Shown here one piece after another: positions 9,575 to 19,533 of a stretch of 64,000 nt of DNA. The stretch is from the NCBI RefSeq assembly GCF_051414115.1, contig NZ_JBLKNZ010000002.1:1-64000 (forward strand), in the 5' to 3' direction. The notes under the pieces were generated by a model. That model searched no databases and was not told where the DNA came from. It worked only from the letters and a program-made list of their open reading frames with translations. Origin of the DNA: Halovenus marina (lineage in GTDB: Archaea > Halobacteriota > Halobacteria > Halobacteriales > Haloarculaceae). A program made the translations under genes and the position numbers. Every line of letters begins with the position of its first letter. Positions within the stretch are counted from its first letter, which is position 1.

Positions 9575-10205
9575 CTGTTTATGGAACTCGCAGACTCCCT
9601 CAGAGAGTACTTTGACATAGCAATTAAGACGCTAGGGAGAAGAAGCGTGCAGCGACGCCCGTGCACTGTTTCGCGGTTCGACTTCACTTGATGGAGTTGT
9701 CGTTGCATGAAGATGAGACAGTCTTAGACTGGCTGGGTGTCGATCGCTGCCATCACAGCGTACCATAGAATAGTCCGCATAGTTGTCTGCATATTCGGGG
9801 TCAGCGATTCCAAGATAGTCATCTCCATTCTCACCGCTGAATATGGTGTTATGAGAGGCTCTCTGAAATTACCGGTGACCGGCGAAGGGGGCCATGGCGG
9901 TTCTTGATTTTGTTGAAGTGGGCGTCGCCCATCACCGCACGCGCCAATACCGCGATTGCCAGACAAGCGTCATACTTGTCGGTACACAGAATTACCGTTT
10001 CATCATCCTCCATCAGAACTACCCCGCGTATGTCTTGGAGATTCTCCCGGACTTGAAACCCAACTTGAGAGTCGTTTCGACGGACAAGTGTTACGACTGG
10101 CGGTTTGTCCGATTAGAATCTTCTCATCCTATTTTCGAGTCCACGCTCGCGCCGACTCTCGTCTTTATTTCTTATTTGACCGCTCTCATTACTGTTGCGT
10201 AGATT
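9575..10205 (+). pseudogene. Decayed transposase fragments (mixed)
   Basis: The stretch between two sugar genes holds transposase scraps. From about 9579 it reads LADSLREYFDIAIKTLGRR. After a frameshift it continues LHLMELSLHEDETVLDWLGVDRCHH (9690-9765), the N-terminal region of the same IS6-like group as the copy at 28978-29651. At about 10065-10110 it reads VVSTDKCYDWRF, resembling the DKGYDW block of IS5-like enzymes. None is intact. Confidence 0.45.
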
Positions 10206-10377
10206 TCGTCGGCTTCACACATCTCTAAAATCTTGAGTTCGACCAACACTTCAGTCAACTCGGAAAGATAAATTTTAATCACCTCTAGCAGGAGTCAAAT
10301 CTCTCCATCCTTTTCGCTATGTTAGGTGCAACGTCCACCATAAAAAACTAATACGAGGCGAGACGTTGATCGAACGC

Positions 10378-11472
10378 ATGAATCTGAAAGCCGGGATTAT
10401 CGGTACCGGCGGAATCGCCGGAATGGGAATTCTCGGGATGCACAACGAGAAAGACATGGGTCAAAAGAAATTTCAGGCGAGTCACGCCGGGGGATATAAC
10501 GCGACCGAGGATATCGAACTTGTGGCAGTCGCCGATATAGACTCCAAGAAGGCGGACAAGTTCGGTGAAGCATGGAACATTCCCATCGAGGGGCGCTTTG
10601 ATGACCACGTCGAAATGGTCGAAGAGATGAACCTCGACATCGTCTCCGTGTGCACTCCGACGTATCTACACCACGACCACGTCGTGGACGTCGCACAAAC
10701 CGAGAACACTCCCGATGCTATCTGGTGTGAAAAACCCATCGCATCCAGCATTTCCGACGCCGAAGAGATGCGGAAGATCTGTGAATCTGCCGGGATTGAA
10801 CTCGTTATCAATCACTCATTCCGATTTACCGAACGCATCGACAGTCTTCGTGAACGCATCGGCGACGGACTCATCGGTGATGTCAAATCCGTCAACGCAC
10901 AGTTCCGACGAGAATTGTTGCGGAACTCAACACACCTTCTCGATACGTTGGCTTTTTTCCTCGGGGAGCGTGCCGCTACCGTTAGTGGCTACATTAATGG
11001 CGAGAACGATGCCGTCGACGCTCTCGACGGCGATCGGGCTGTGGATGACGCTGGCGGTGGTGGAATCGTTGTCATGGACGACGGAACCTTCGTTACCATC
11101 GATTGTACGGTGGCACGTGACATCTCATCGATGTCCTATATTTTCATCGGGGACGAAGGAAAGCTCTACCTCAACAACGACGATGGAGAGTGGCGATACT
11201 GGACGCTAGAGGATGACACTCACGTTGAGCAGAACCTTCCAGGAATCGACGGGACGTGGTCGTGGGACGACGACTATCAGAAGGCGTTTCAACGCGCTGC
11301 AAAGCACGTCGTCGCAGTCGTCAAAGGAGACGCGAAAAACAAATCCCCACCGGAGGAAGCGACAAAATCGCTTGAGATCATCATCGGATTTTACGTTTCT
11401 CATTACACGGGAGCGGACGTAGACATTCCGCTGAGCCGTCCGCTCCGTGACATCGAAATCACTTCTTGGTGA
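10378..11472 (+). CDS. Gfo/Idh/MocA family oxidoreductase
   Basis: This is an NAD(P)-dependent sugar or inositol dehydrogenase-type protein of 364 residues. The N-terminal Rossmann motif is GIIGTGGIAG (about residues 5-14), followed by VAVADID, the family pattern VCTPTYLHHDHV, and the catalytic Lys motif WCEKPIA near residue 120. The C-terminal alpha/beta domain (FRFTERIDSLRERIGDGLIGDVKSV) binds the sugar. ATG at 10378 was chosen over the TTG four codons upstream because of sequence quality. An insertion GMHNEKDMGQKKFQASHAGGY after the GxGGxxG loop is also seen in larger members of the family. The substrate is unknown, likely a sugar or sugar acid of this island. Confidence 0.9.
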   Translation: MNLKAGIIGTGGIAGMGILGMHNEKDMGQKKFQASHAGGYNATEDIELVAVADIDSKKADKFGEAWNIPIEGRFDDHVEMVEEMNLDIVSVCTPTYLHHDHVVDVAQTENTPDAIWCEKPIASSISDAEEMRKICESAGIELVINHSFRFTERIDSLRERIGDGLIGDVKSVNAQFRRELLRNSTHLLDTLAFFLGERAATVSGYINGENDAVDALDGDRAVDDAGGGGIVVMDDGTFVTIDCTVARDISSMSYIFIGDEGKLYLNNDDGEWRYWTLEDDTHVEQNLPGIDGTWSWDDDYQKAFQRAAKHVVAVVKGDAKNKSPPEEATKSLEIIIGFYVSHYTGADVDIPLSRPLRDIEITSW

Positions 11473-11624
11473 AAAACCCGCCGTTTAAGCGACGACTCCC
11501 TATCCCTTGTAGAGGTTCCACTGGCGGGACGGTCGAATGTCACCGAAATATTCAAACCCCTATATTATATAAGATATATGTTAATTTTAAAATTACTTGA
11601 CTTTTAGGAAAATTATCTGTTTCA

Positions 11625-12680
11625 GTGACCTCATACATTTCGAGAGTGCCTGATGAAACCAGTAGCTCGTCTTGCATGGAATTAGCAACACTGACCGATT
11701 CGCTGGTATCGAGCGAAACTATTATTTCAGTAAACGACTCATCTACAAAAGTGAGAGCCGCAGAACCTGCCCCAGAGGCACGGGAGTTACTCCGACTTTC
11801 AGAGGGATCTCCCCCGATGAGTTCCCTTTCGCCAGACGGGGCACGCCAGTTCATGAACGAACTGTTCGATGGCGAATCAGAAGAAGCATCGGTCGAGGAT
11901 ATCTCTGACTACTTAGTTGCGGGACCGGACGGAGACCTCCAGATCAGGACGTTCACGCCGACGCTGGACACTCAATTGCCGATCCTCGTCTGGTTCCATG
12001 GCGGCGGGTGGGTAACGGGTGGTATCGAAAGTTCGGAACCGCTCCTTCGAACACTCGCTAATCAGGTTCCTTGTCTCGTGATCACCGTCGATTATCGACT
12101 AGCGCCCGAGCATCCATTCCCTGCCGCACTCGACGATGCGTTTACCGCAATAGAATGGACAACAGAGTATGGGAGATCGATCGGTGGGGATCCAGAGCGG
12201 ATCGCCGTCGGCGGCGACAGTGCTGGCGGAAATCTCGCTGCAGCGGTTGCGCTCTTGGCACGGGAGAGGCGGTCGGTTTCTATCAGCCATCAGTCGCTGT
12301 TATATCCTGTCCTCAACCACTCTTTCAACACGACTTCCTACGAGGAAAACTCTGAAGGGTATGGTCTCACCAAAAAGGACATGAAGTGGTTCTGGGAGCA
12401 GTACCTCCCACACGAAATTGCCGGGCATAACCAGTTTGCGGCACCCCTTCGAGCGAGGAACCTAGAGAACCTCCCGCCTGCCACGATCGTCACGGCGGGC
12501 TTCGATCCACTTCGGGACGAGGGGATAGCCTACGCAGAGCGCCTCGATCGTGCCGATGTTCCGGTAAAGCACGTCAACTTCGAGGGGATGGTTCATGGGT
12601 TCGTCGGCATGGAATTCGATCGCAGCGTTGAGGCACGGACCATCGTGATCGACAATCTCGAAACAGCTTTCAGTGTGTAA
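11625..12680 (+). CDS. Alpha/beta hydrolase, HSL-type esterase/lipase
   Basis: This is a carboxylesterase of the hormone-sensitive-lipase group. It has the oxyanion-hole motif WFHGGGWVTGG, YRLAPEHPFPAALDD, nucleophile elbow GGDSAGGN (catalytic Ser), the acid in AGFDPLRDEG and the His in GMVHGFVG. The core begins near residue 70 of the longest frame. The first about 50 residues are Ser/Thr-rich and unlike the family, so the real start may be the ATG at 11676 or later. An AT-rich TATA-like patch (TATATTATATAAG) lies near 11569-11581. It could remove acyl groups from glycans or act on unrelated esters. Confidence 0.88.
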   Translation: MTSYISRVPDETSSSSCMELATLTDSLVSSETIISVNDSSTKVRAAEPAPEARELLRLSEGSPPMSSLSPDGARQFMNELFDGESEEASVEDISDYLVAGPDGDLQIRTFTPTLDTQLPILVWFHGGGWVTGGIESSEPLLRTLANQVPCLVITVDYRLAPEHPFPAALDDAFTAIEWTTEYGRSIGGDPERIAVGGDSAGGNLAAAVALLARERRSVSISHQSLLYPVLNHSFNTTSYEENSEGYGLTKKDMKWFWEQYLPHEIAGHNQFAAPLRARNLENLPPATIVTAGFDPLRDEGIAYAERLDRADVPVKHVNFEGMVHGFVGMEFDRSVEARTIVIDNLETAFSV

Positions 12681-12989
12681 TTTCAGCGGAGTAACGCCCT
12701 CGAGGGGGAGTAAACCTTTTACTGAATTTGACTGATCAACTTAATTACACAGACGCTCTTTTATAGCATTTTCCCTGAACTCAATAAAACCCGATCGGGC
12801 ATATCGAGCTATTGTGTAGGTGACTGTACTCTGTCCGTTCTTTGACTGAACCGCTACAGATTCAGCTACCGGTGTTCGGTGTCGGGATCGTAGGGCTGGT
12901 GAGACATACGTTCATCCGGCGAAAGTTGCAGACAAATCGACGATTCGACTTTTGCTGGCTTGCCAGCGTCCCAATCTGTCTATACTAAC

Positions 12990-13190
12990 AGCTTTCGAAA
13001 CCACGAGTTACTGGATGAGAGCGATATAGTCAACCGACAGTACGTTGGGCAACGGCGGGGTTGTATACGCTGATGGAGACATCCACACCAACACCCACGA
13101 GAGTTGTGTGTAGCGGTGGGGGTAGCCAAAGTTTTCGTTCACCCCGAATAAGTGTCGAGTTGACTATGGCCATGCGTCTAAAGAGACCAA
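12990..13190 (+). pseudogene. Possible IS1595-like transposase scrap within a 900-bp gap
   Basis: The gap between the hydrolase and the IclR gene (12681-13563) has no intact gene. At about 13065-13110 one frame reads ADGDIHTNTHESC, similar to the conserved HTNT block at the C-terminus of IS1595-type transposases, and the surrounding frames are broken. The rest of the gap is AT-rich and shows nothing else. Confidence 0.3.
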
Positions 13191-13563
13191 TCGTTTATCC
13201 AAGATAGTAGGAAAATAGTCTCGGATGCGTGCCGACACAGCGCAACGAATTTCAGTGAAGAGGTCTCTTCCGTTCAAACATATTTTATCGCTTTTCCAAG
13301 GGCAAGGCACTCCATGTAATCTGTGATATATAAACAAGGTAATTTGTAAGAGAATCTACCGAATTCAGTCGAACTTTTCCAGATAACGGATATGTAAAGA
13401 CTATAAAAACATAATCCAATATAATTGGATATTCTTATTGTTATTATCACACTCATAAGAGAGAATGAAACAGGGGCACCGAATGTCAAGGCTCCGTTCG
13501 GTAGGACGATTTAACAGGGTCTCAGAAGAATGAGAGTTGTTCGTATCATTAGACTTAATATCC

Positions 13564-13578
13564 GTAAAAAATTTTTAC
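13564..13578. promoter_or_regulatory. 15-bp palindrome upstream of the IclR gene
   Basis: A perfect dyad with 7-bp arms (GTAAAAA, centre A, TTTTTAC) lies 22 bp before the ATG at 13601. Position and symmetry fit an autoregulatory operator for the dimeric IclR protein, or part of the promoter itself. Confidence 0.4.
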
Positions 13579-13600
13579 CAAGGCATCGAATATTGTGGTA

Positions 13601-14365
13601 ATGACCAACAAACAAGGCACGCAAACACTACAAGGGGTTCAAGTTGCGTTCGATATTGTCCGTTATCTCGCTAAAAGCGGCACAAGTTCCGTGACGGAGA
13701 TCTCCAACGAATTCAATTTGCCTACGAGTACTGCTCACATCCATTTGAAGACGATGACGGAAGCAGGCTACCTCCGACGAGTTGGTAGTAAGTATCAACT
13801 GAGTCTACGCTTCCTCGAACACGGGGCGCAGATAAGGCGTCGACACGAAATCTACAAAACCGCCCAAGATAAGGTTAAATCGGTTGCCCAGACGACTGGA
13901 GAGGTGGCGAGTCTAGGCGTTGAAGAAGGAGGAAAAAGAGTTCTTTTGTACAAGTCCGAAGGAGGAGATGCAGTGTACGACAACGCCGTCACAGGAGAGT
14001 TCACATATCTCCACTGGGTGTCACTCGGCAAAGCCATTCTCGCTCATATGCCGGAGTCCGACGTGCAAGACATTATTGACAAACATGGATTACCGAGTGC
14101 AACTGATGCAACAATTACCGATGAGGATCAGCTCTTCGACGAGCTCGTATCAATCCGCGAGCGTGGATACGCAGTTGAGAACGAAGAACATCACAAAGAT
14201 ATTTGTGCTGTAGCCGTGCCAATCCGTACAAACACGAAGGTAGTCGGAGCAATATCTGTTTCCGGACCAAAGACGCGGTTTGACGAATCGCGGATCAAAA
14301 ACCAACTCGTCGAGGAGCTCACGGATCGGGCTAATGTTATCGAACTCGAAGTAAAACACTACTAA
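13601..14365 (+). CDS. IclR-family transcriptional regulator
   Basis: This 254-residue regulator has an N-terminal winged helix (about residues 10-70) with SVTEISNEFNLPTSTAHIHL as the recognition helix-turn-helix. It has the usual IclR effector domain with the motif YLHWVSLGKAILAHM and a C-terminal DICAVAVPIRTN segment. IclR proteins typically sense small sugars or aromatic acids and control adjacent catabolic genes, so it is the likely local regulator of the sugar island. GTG at 13595 is an alternative start two codons upstream. A palindrome lies directly upstream. Confidence 0.9.
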   Translation: MTNKQGTQTLQGVQVAFDIVRYLAKSGTSSVTEISNEFNLPTSTAHIHLKTMTEAGYLRRVGSKYQLSLRFLEHGAQIRRRHEIYKTAQDKVKSVAQTTGEVASLGVEEGGKRVLLYKSEGGDAVYDNAVTGEFTYLHWVSLGKAILAHMPESDVQDIIDKHGLPSATDATITDEDQLFDELVSIRERGYAVENEEHHKDICAVAVPIRTNTKVVGAISVSGPKTRFDESRIKNQLVEELTDRANVIELEVKHY

Positions 14366-14435
14366 GACCCGTGGCGGTTCGCTGCTGAGACTTTAGATTC
14401 AAACGGCGGTGGTGCAGAAGTTTTCTTACAGCGTG

Positions 14436-14893
14436 GTGGTAGGGATAATGACACTATTGTCACGGTGATCGGCAGGGATGTCTGCCCCTGTCGATTCAAT
14501 AAACTTGTCAAGTGGAATCTATTCTGCAATATCGTGAACCAAGTCAGTAAAACAGACTCTGCGATTAGTCCAATAAGAATGATAAACTGTGAGGGTCTCT
14601 GTTGAGACGCAAATTTCTAAGCCTATATCGTCGCCATACATCCTCTTTGTAGAATTCTTGTGCTATTAGTGGAGAGCAGTAGATGTCCTGATAGAAGTAG
14701 TGAAGAACGCCTTTCAGTAGTTCTGATGACTCACGCCCTGTGGCCTCTTTAGATCGAAGACGAACACGGGGATCAATAGGAAACGAGAGAGCAAACCCTC
14801 GAAGAGTGTCATTATCTCAGTGTCTGGTGTTTTGAAAATCTGCTCGGCCGTATCTTTATATGATAAGACGAATCTGGTCGTAGATTCATCAGA
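14436..14893 (-). pseudogene. Decayed gene of unknown family
   Basis: On the minus strand a coding-like text can be followed through frameshifts. It begins SDESTTRFVLSYKDTAEQIF and continues TPDTEIMTLFEGLLSRF. After one shift it reads IDPRVRLRSKEATGRESSE, LLKGVLHYFYQDIYCSPLIA and QEFYKEDVWRRYRLRNLRL. Further broken pieces (DKFIESTGADIPADH) extend toward 14440. The composition is protein-like but no family was recognised. It may be another transposon gene. The remainder of the gap up to 15080 shows nothing. Confidence 0.4.
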
Positions 14894-15079
14894 TTAACCC
14901 TACCGCTTCTTTGTGAGGTTTTGCTGTACTAGTGCATTACAGTCATACTGTTGTAATCCTATATTGATGCTCTTTCCAATATTATTGGAAGATCTATGAA
15001 CGTATCGACGTGTACTTCACCATCCGTGTTTGTCTATGCGACAAATTGCCCAACCCAGTGGGTATTATGATTGAGGGAT

Positions 15080-15380
15080 CACGTCTGAGACTGACTGGCA
15101 CAAACGACTGAAGGTCGCTGTCGACGACACGAAAATCGATCGAAGTCGACGGCGAGATAACTCTACGTGTTGGCGGCAGTCGGCTGTGACACGCTCGAAG
15201 TGTACATTTGGTGTCTCACCTGGCCGATCAAGCCTCGATGCGTAGCTGTTTCTCAAAGAGGTACTCAAGTGATGGCGCGGTTGCCCGCTGTAATGAATGA
15301 AAGAAGAGCTGCAAATAGTGTCCACCTGCGTCAGCAGTGGTCCCGTGTTAGTGCCACTGTTTAAAGCTGGTTTTCCCAGA
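15080..15380 (+). pseudogene. Decayed DDE transposase fragment (ISH5/IS6-like)
   Basis: Broken frames read VAVDDTKIDR, then CDTLEV, VSPGRSSLDA, LFLKEVLK and RGCPL, the spaced blocks of a halobacterial IS240/ISH5-type catalytic domain. There are many stops and shifts. Confidence 0.45.
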
Positions 15381-15539
15381 AACCTATCTTTCATTAGTGC
15401 GGGCCAACCGCGGCCTCTGATATGATTGGGTGCTAAAGATCCCTGACTGTAAGCCCCGACGCGGCACTGTTCAAATAAGATCTGAAGAGCGAGACGGACG
15501 GTTTTGTTGGTGCCTATGCCAAGAAGTGTCCGCCTCACT

Positions 15540-15801
15540 GGATTTAGTACTGACTTCGAGTTAGGATTTGTGGAGCGAGAGGCGACACCCGAGCCAGTGA
15601 TGAAGCTGAGTATCCAGCTGCATGCTGCAGGATTCTCTCTGTCGGATACCTTCTCGGTGTTATGGCTTGGGTGTCGGCCGGTGTCGGTCGACCGTGCATA
15701 ATTGGGTGCAGAAAGCCGATTTACAGCCAACGAGCGGGAAAGCGCCGAATTACGTTGCGATAGACGAAACGGTGAATCAGTCACACCCCGATGCACCCTA
15801 A
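15540..15801 (+). pseudogene. IS6-family transposase N-terminal fragment
   Basis: The text STDFELGFVEREATPEPVMK and LSIQLHAAGFSLSDTFSVL is the N-terminus of an IS6-type transposase. After one frameshift near 15661 it continues GLGVGRCRSTVHNWVQKADL, QPTSGKAPNYVAIDETV and then stops at 15799-15801. The fragment ends only 32 bp before the start of the solute-binding lipoprotein gene. Confidence 0.65.
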
Positions 15802-15833
15802 CTTATTTATGTATAAGCAATAATGAGAAATTT

Positions 15834-17687
15834 ATGAAGTCTGAATCACAGAGCAGGCGGATTGGACGGCGTGAATATCTTGCTGGAGGAGTATCGGTAG
15901 CCCTCGCCGCACTCGCAGGGTGCTCAGGTGATGGTGACTCGTCGGGAGATTCTGGTGATGATGACTCGTCGGGAGATTCTGGTGATGGTGACTCGTCGGG
16001 AGATTCTGGTGACTCCTCAAATACTGAAACTGAGACCGGAGATGGCGGAGTAGCTATATTAGATAGAAAATTTGATAATTTCACACAGACCAATCCAGAT
16101 GTGGCCCAGTTCAATCGGTTCAATCCAAACAACGCTGCTGACAGGGTTAGCGAAATAATTTATGATCCACTCGCTGGATACAACCAACAAACTGGTGAGT
16201 GGGAGTATTTACTTGCAGATGATCTCTCGGTTCAAGAATCGTCTGCGACGCTCACGCTTAGCGATCAATACACCTGGCACAACGGCGATTCAGTGACCGC
16301 TTCCGACCTCGTCACTCAGTTTAAGATCGCCAGGGTCACAGACGATCCGCTGTGGGACTTCGTCTCCTCTGTCGAAGCAACCGGTGATTACGAAGTGACG
16401 TTCGGGATGGATTCAGCGACCAATCAGAACATCCTCAAAACACACATTCTGGACACGTATGTCAGTACACCAGAAAGTGTGTTTGGTGAAAAATTGAGCG
16501 CAGTGCAAGATGCCAGTGACGACGAACAGAGTCAGGTTCTGACATCCGAAATTCTGGAATGGGGTTGGAAGGATCCAATCGGTAATGGACCTTTCCAGTT
16601 AGAGGAAGCAGTGACACAGCGGTTCGAACTCTCACGGTTCCCCGATCACCCTAATGCAGATAAGATCAATTTCAATCAGTACCACGTCAAATACGTTACC
16701 CTTCAAGAAAAGACCCAGATGGCGATTAGCGGTCAGTTGGATGGTGGTAGTGGGGCAAACACGTCTGTCACGAACCGAAACCAGATTCCGGATCACTACG
16801 AATTTGTCACGTATACTGGTTACAACGGGGACGGCCACTTCTTCCAGTTCGACGACCCGCTGACCGGGAATATCCACTTCCGGAAGGCATATCAACATCT
16901 CATCGATCAAGTAAAAATGAACAGAACGGTCCGGACACCAAATACCCAAGGGTTCACTTGGGAACCCCACACCCTACAGACCGGGATTATGGAGAATCAA
17001 GCGGACACGTATTTGGACGGAGTGATCGATGGATTCACCGAGTACAACGGTGGTGCCGAGCGAGCAGCAGAAGTGCTCCGCGAAGGCGGATTCTCGAAAT
17101 CGAACGGCAGTTGGCAGCTCCCGAACGGCGACGACACGTCCCTTGAAATTATCGTCGTCCAAGGGAACCCCTCGCTCACCGGCCAAGCTGGATACGTTGC
17201 GGAGCAGATGAACGATTTCGGGATTAGCACAAACGTTCGCGGGGTCGACTTCTCGACATACTTTGACGCCTACCAGACTGGCAACTTCCAAGTGACAATT
17301 TGGCTCTGGGGCGGCGGAAATCCCGATCCATACTTCCATTTCTCTAACTTACTCGATAGTATTGCCGGTCCAATCGGCTATCCCGAAACGATCGAGGTTC
17401 CGATGCCGGTCGGCGACCCCGATGGATCGATGCAGTCCGTTAATCCCCGAGAAAAACTGGAGCAGCTCGCCACCACGATTGACGAAGAGGAATATCAGAC
17501 GCTCATCCAGGAACTCGCCTGGATTTTCAATCAGAGCGCACCGCTTCTCCAGGGCGTCGACGCCCTGTGGAATAGCCTTATCAGCCGGGACGGTTGGAAT
17601 TGGCCCAGTTCTGATTCGGACGCTCTTGCCGTCCGTCCAGCGCCCGCTTGGCTCCCGAAGAAAGGAAAAATCACCGCCGAGGAGTAA
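15834..17687 (+). CDS. Solute-binding lipoprotein of a Dpp/Opp-type ABC transporter
   Basis: This extracellular substrate-binding protein (SBP_bac_5 family) of 617 residues is anchored by lipid. The N-terminus carries a twin-arginine signal (GRREYLAGG) and lipobox LAGCS, followed by an acidic Ser/Gly/Asp spacer built of three 9-residue repeats. The mature part has family hallmarks: PLAGYNQQTGEWEYLLADDL, LTLSDQYTWHNGDSVTASDL, GNGPFQLEE, FRKAYQHLIDQ and AAEVLREGGFS. ATG at 15834 is chosen; a longer frame to 15702 only reads through a dead transposase. It probably feeds the permease/ATPase set at 3.6-7.9 kb. Confidence 0.92.
   Translation: MKSESQSRRIGRREYLAGGVSVALAALAGCSGDGDSSGDSGDDDSSGDSGDGDSSGDSGDSSNTETETGDGGVAILDRKFDNFTQTNPDVAQFNRFNPNNAADRVSEIIYDPLAGYNQQTGEWEYLLADDLSVQESSATLTLSDQYTWHNGDSVTASDLVTQFKIARVTDDPLWDFVSSVEATGDYEVTFGMDSATNQNILKTHILDTYVSTPESVFGEKLSAVQDASDDEQSQVLTSEILEWGWKDPIGNGPFQLEEAVTQRFELSRFPDHPNADKINFNQYHVKYVTLQEKTQMAISGQLDGGSGANTSVTNRNQIPDHYEFVTYTGYNGDGHFFQFDDPLTGNIHFRKAYQHLIDQVKMNRTVRTPNTQGFTWEPHTLQTGIMENQADTYLDGVIDGFTEYNGGAERAAEVLREGGFSKSNGSWQLPNGDDTSLEIIVVQGNPSLTGQAGYVAEQMNDFGISTNVRGVDFSTYFDAYQTGNFQVTIWLWGGGNPDPYFHFSNLLDSIAGPIGYPETIEVPMPVGDPDGSMQSVNPREKLEQLATTIDEEEYQTLIQELAWIFNQSAPLLQGVDALWNSLISRDGWNWPSSDSDALAVRPAPAWLPKKGKITAEE
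15927..16007 (+). repeat. Three 27-bp in-frame tandem repeats
   Basis: Three direct copies encode G-D-(G/D)-D-S-S-G-D-S, in the linker after the lipid-anchored cysteine. The DNA copies are nearly identical, so repeat number could vary by slippage and change linker length. Confidence 0.85.
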
Positions 17688-17948
17688 CGTCAGGCTACAG
17701 CAGCCATTTTTATCCGTTTCTCTTGCAACAAAGCGTATTTTCATTCTGATTCCGTTGGTAATTGCTCTTTCTTGGGTACTCGAAGCTCGTTTTCAGGTTC
17801 ATCGAATTATTGAATTGCGTACCGACAATATGTACCGCGACAGTATCGGCACAAAATGTATCACAGTCACGGGGCTTGAACCAACCGGCCCTCGGTTTCG
17901 CTAATCATTCTGGACAATTTTTATGTATGTGTGGATAGTTTCCAACTT

Positions 17949-19436
17949 ATGCGCATTCTGGTTATCGACTGCGATTCGTTGCGACCCGACCACTTGGGCT
18001 GTTACGGTTATAACAGGGATACATCCTCAAATATTGACGAACTGGCGGCTAATGGACGGCGGTTTACGAATTACTACACATCGGATTCTCCGTGTCTCCC
18101 GTCCAGGACAGCACTATTCACCGGACGCTTCGGGATACACACCGGTGTCGTCAACCACGGTGGATTGAACGCGGATTCGCGACCGGTAGGACGGAACCGC
18201 GAGTTTCGAAACTTCGGAGAGTTCCGGACCTTCGCCGAATCACTCCGTCAGGCTGGGCATCAAACAGTAATGATAAGCCCGTTCCCGAGTCGACACGCAG
18301 CCTGGCACGTTCTCGATGGATTTCAAACGTGGACAGATACTGGCGGGTATGGTGGCGAACGGGCCGGTGTCGTCTTCGACGAGGCCGACGCTTGGTTGGC
18401 CGAACACGGACGCGAAGAAGACTGGTACTTACACGTTAATTTCTGGGATCCGCACTGTCCGTACGACACGCCTGTGGAGTATGGCAACCCCTTTGCGGAC
18501 GATCCGGCACCCGAATGGCTGACAGCGGAGACAATCCAAGAGCATCGTGACGGATACGGCTTCATTAGTGCGAGAGACACGCTCTGGTTCGCAGACTCAC
18601 GGCGGACGGAACGAACCCCAGACGAAATTGCGACGCGTGAGGACTTCAAACAGTGGATCGATGGGTACGACGTGGGTATCCACTACATGGATTCGTACAT
18701 CGGGCGGATCATCAATCGGCTGAAAAAACAGGGTGTCTTCGAAGAGACGCTTATCGTCGTTACGGCCGATCACGGTGAGAACCAGGGAGAACTGAACGTG
18801 TACGGTGATCACGAAACTGCGGATGACAAGACGGCACGAATCCCACTGATTATGCACGGCCCTGAGGTGGCGTCGGGAGTCGACACAAATCTCCACTACC
18901 ACCTCGACCTCGGGCCCACGCTGGTCGAGTTAGCCGGTGGCGAGACAGCCGATAGGTGGGACGGCCGGTCGTTCGCGACTGCCGTCCGCGATGATGGAAC
19001 GAGCGGCCGCGATTTCCTGGTTCTAAGTCAAGGAGCCTGGGCCTGCCAGCGAGCTGTGCGCTGGGACGATTGGCTCTGTATTCGAACGTATCACGACGGC
19101 GTGAAGCAGTTGGACGAGACGATGTTATTCGATCTAGCGGCAGATCCACACGAGACAAACGACATCTCAGAAGAGTACCCGTCAGTCGTCTCCAGTGCAC
19201 TCGAGAAACTACAGCGGTGGAAAGCGGCTCGGATGGAAGAGTCTGCAACGGGCGAAAACGGTGGCAATCCCAACACTCCGAACGGACTCGTCGATCCGCT
19301 GTGGGATGTGATTTGCGAGGGTGGCCCGTATCATCCGAATCGTTCCGGTCGCCTGTCGGAGTACGTCCAGCGGCTCGAAGACACGGGACGAGAGGAACAC
19401 GCCGAAAAGATCACGCGCCAGTACTTGGAGGGGTAA
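17949..19436 (+). CDS. Sulfatase (arylsulfatase/alkaline-phosphatase superfamily)
   Basis: This 495-residue type I sulfatase has the N-terminal metal site ILVIDCDSLRPDHLGCYG and the modification motif C-L-P-S-R (Cys49), which is converted to formylglycine in active members. WYLHVNFWDPHCPY, VVTADHGENQGELNVYGDHE and the metal/sulfate residues of TARIPLIMHGP follow. No signal peptide is seen, so it should act inside the cell on imported sulfated sugar. ATG at 17949 fits the family start; a GTG six codons upstream is less likely. A maturase for the Cys is not in the window. It sits downstream of the transporter lipoprotein and upstream of the mutarotase-like gene. Confidence 0.9.
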   Translation: MRILVIDCDSLRPDHLGCYGYNRDTSSNIDELAANGRRFTNYYTSDSPCLPSRTALFTGRFGIHTGVVNHGGLNADSRPVGRNREFRNFGEFRTFAESLRQAGHQTVMISPFPSRHAAWHVLDGFQTWTDTGGYGGERAGVVFDEADAWLAEHGREEDWYLHVNFWDPHCPYDTPVEYGNPFADDPAPEWLTAETIQEHRDGYGFISARDTLWFADSRRTERTPDEIATREDFKQWIDGYDVGIHYMDSYIGRIINRLKKQGVFEETLIVVTADHGENQGELNVYGDHETADDKTARIPLIMHGPEVASGVDTNLHYHLDLGPTLVELAGGETADRWDGRSFATAVRDDGTSGRDFLVLSQGAWACQRAVRWDDWLCIRTYHDGVKQLDETMLFDLAADPHETNDISEEYPSVVSSALEKLQRWKAARMEESATGENGGNPNTPNGLVDPLWDVICEGGPYHPNRSGRLSEYVQRLEDTGREEHAEKITRQYLEG

Positions 19437-19533
19437 TGATATCACTCTCGTTCGGCCTCGTATGGTTATCGAGCGAGGGTGACGCGACGGTTTGCGACCA
19501 TACTATTATTAGGTGTCGACCGAATTTTCCCGT

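Noticed and set aside
15065..15796. 243-codon minus-strand frame
   Set aside because: Antisense to transposase remnants; the amino-acid pattern is not protein-like.
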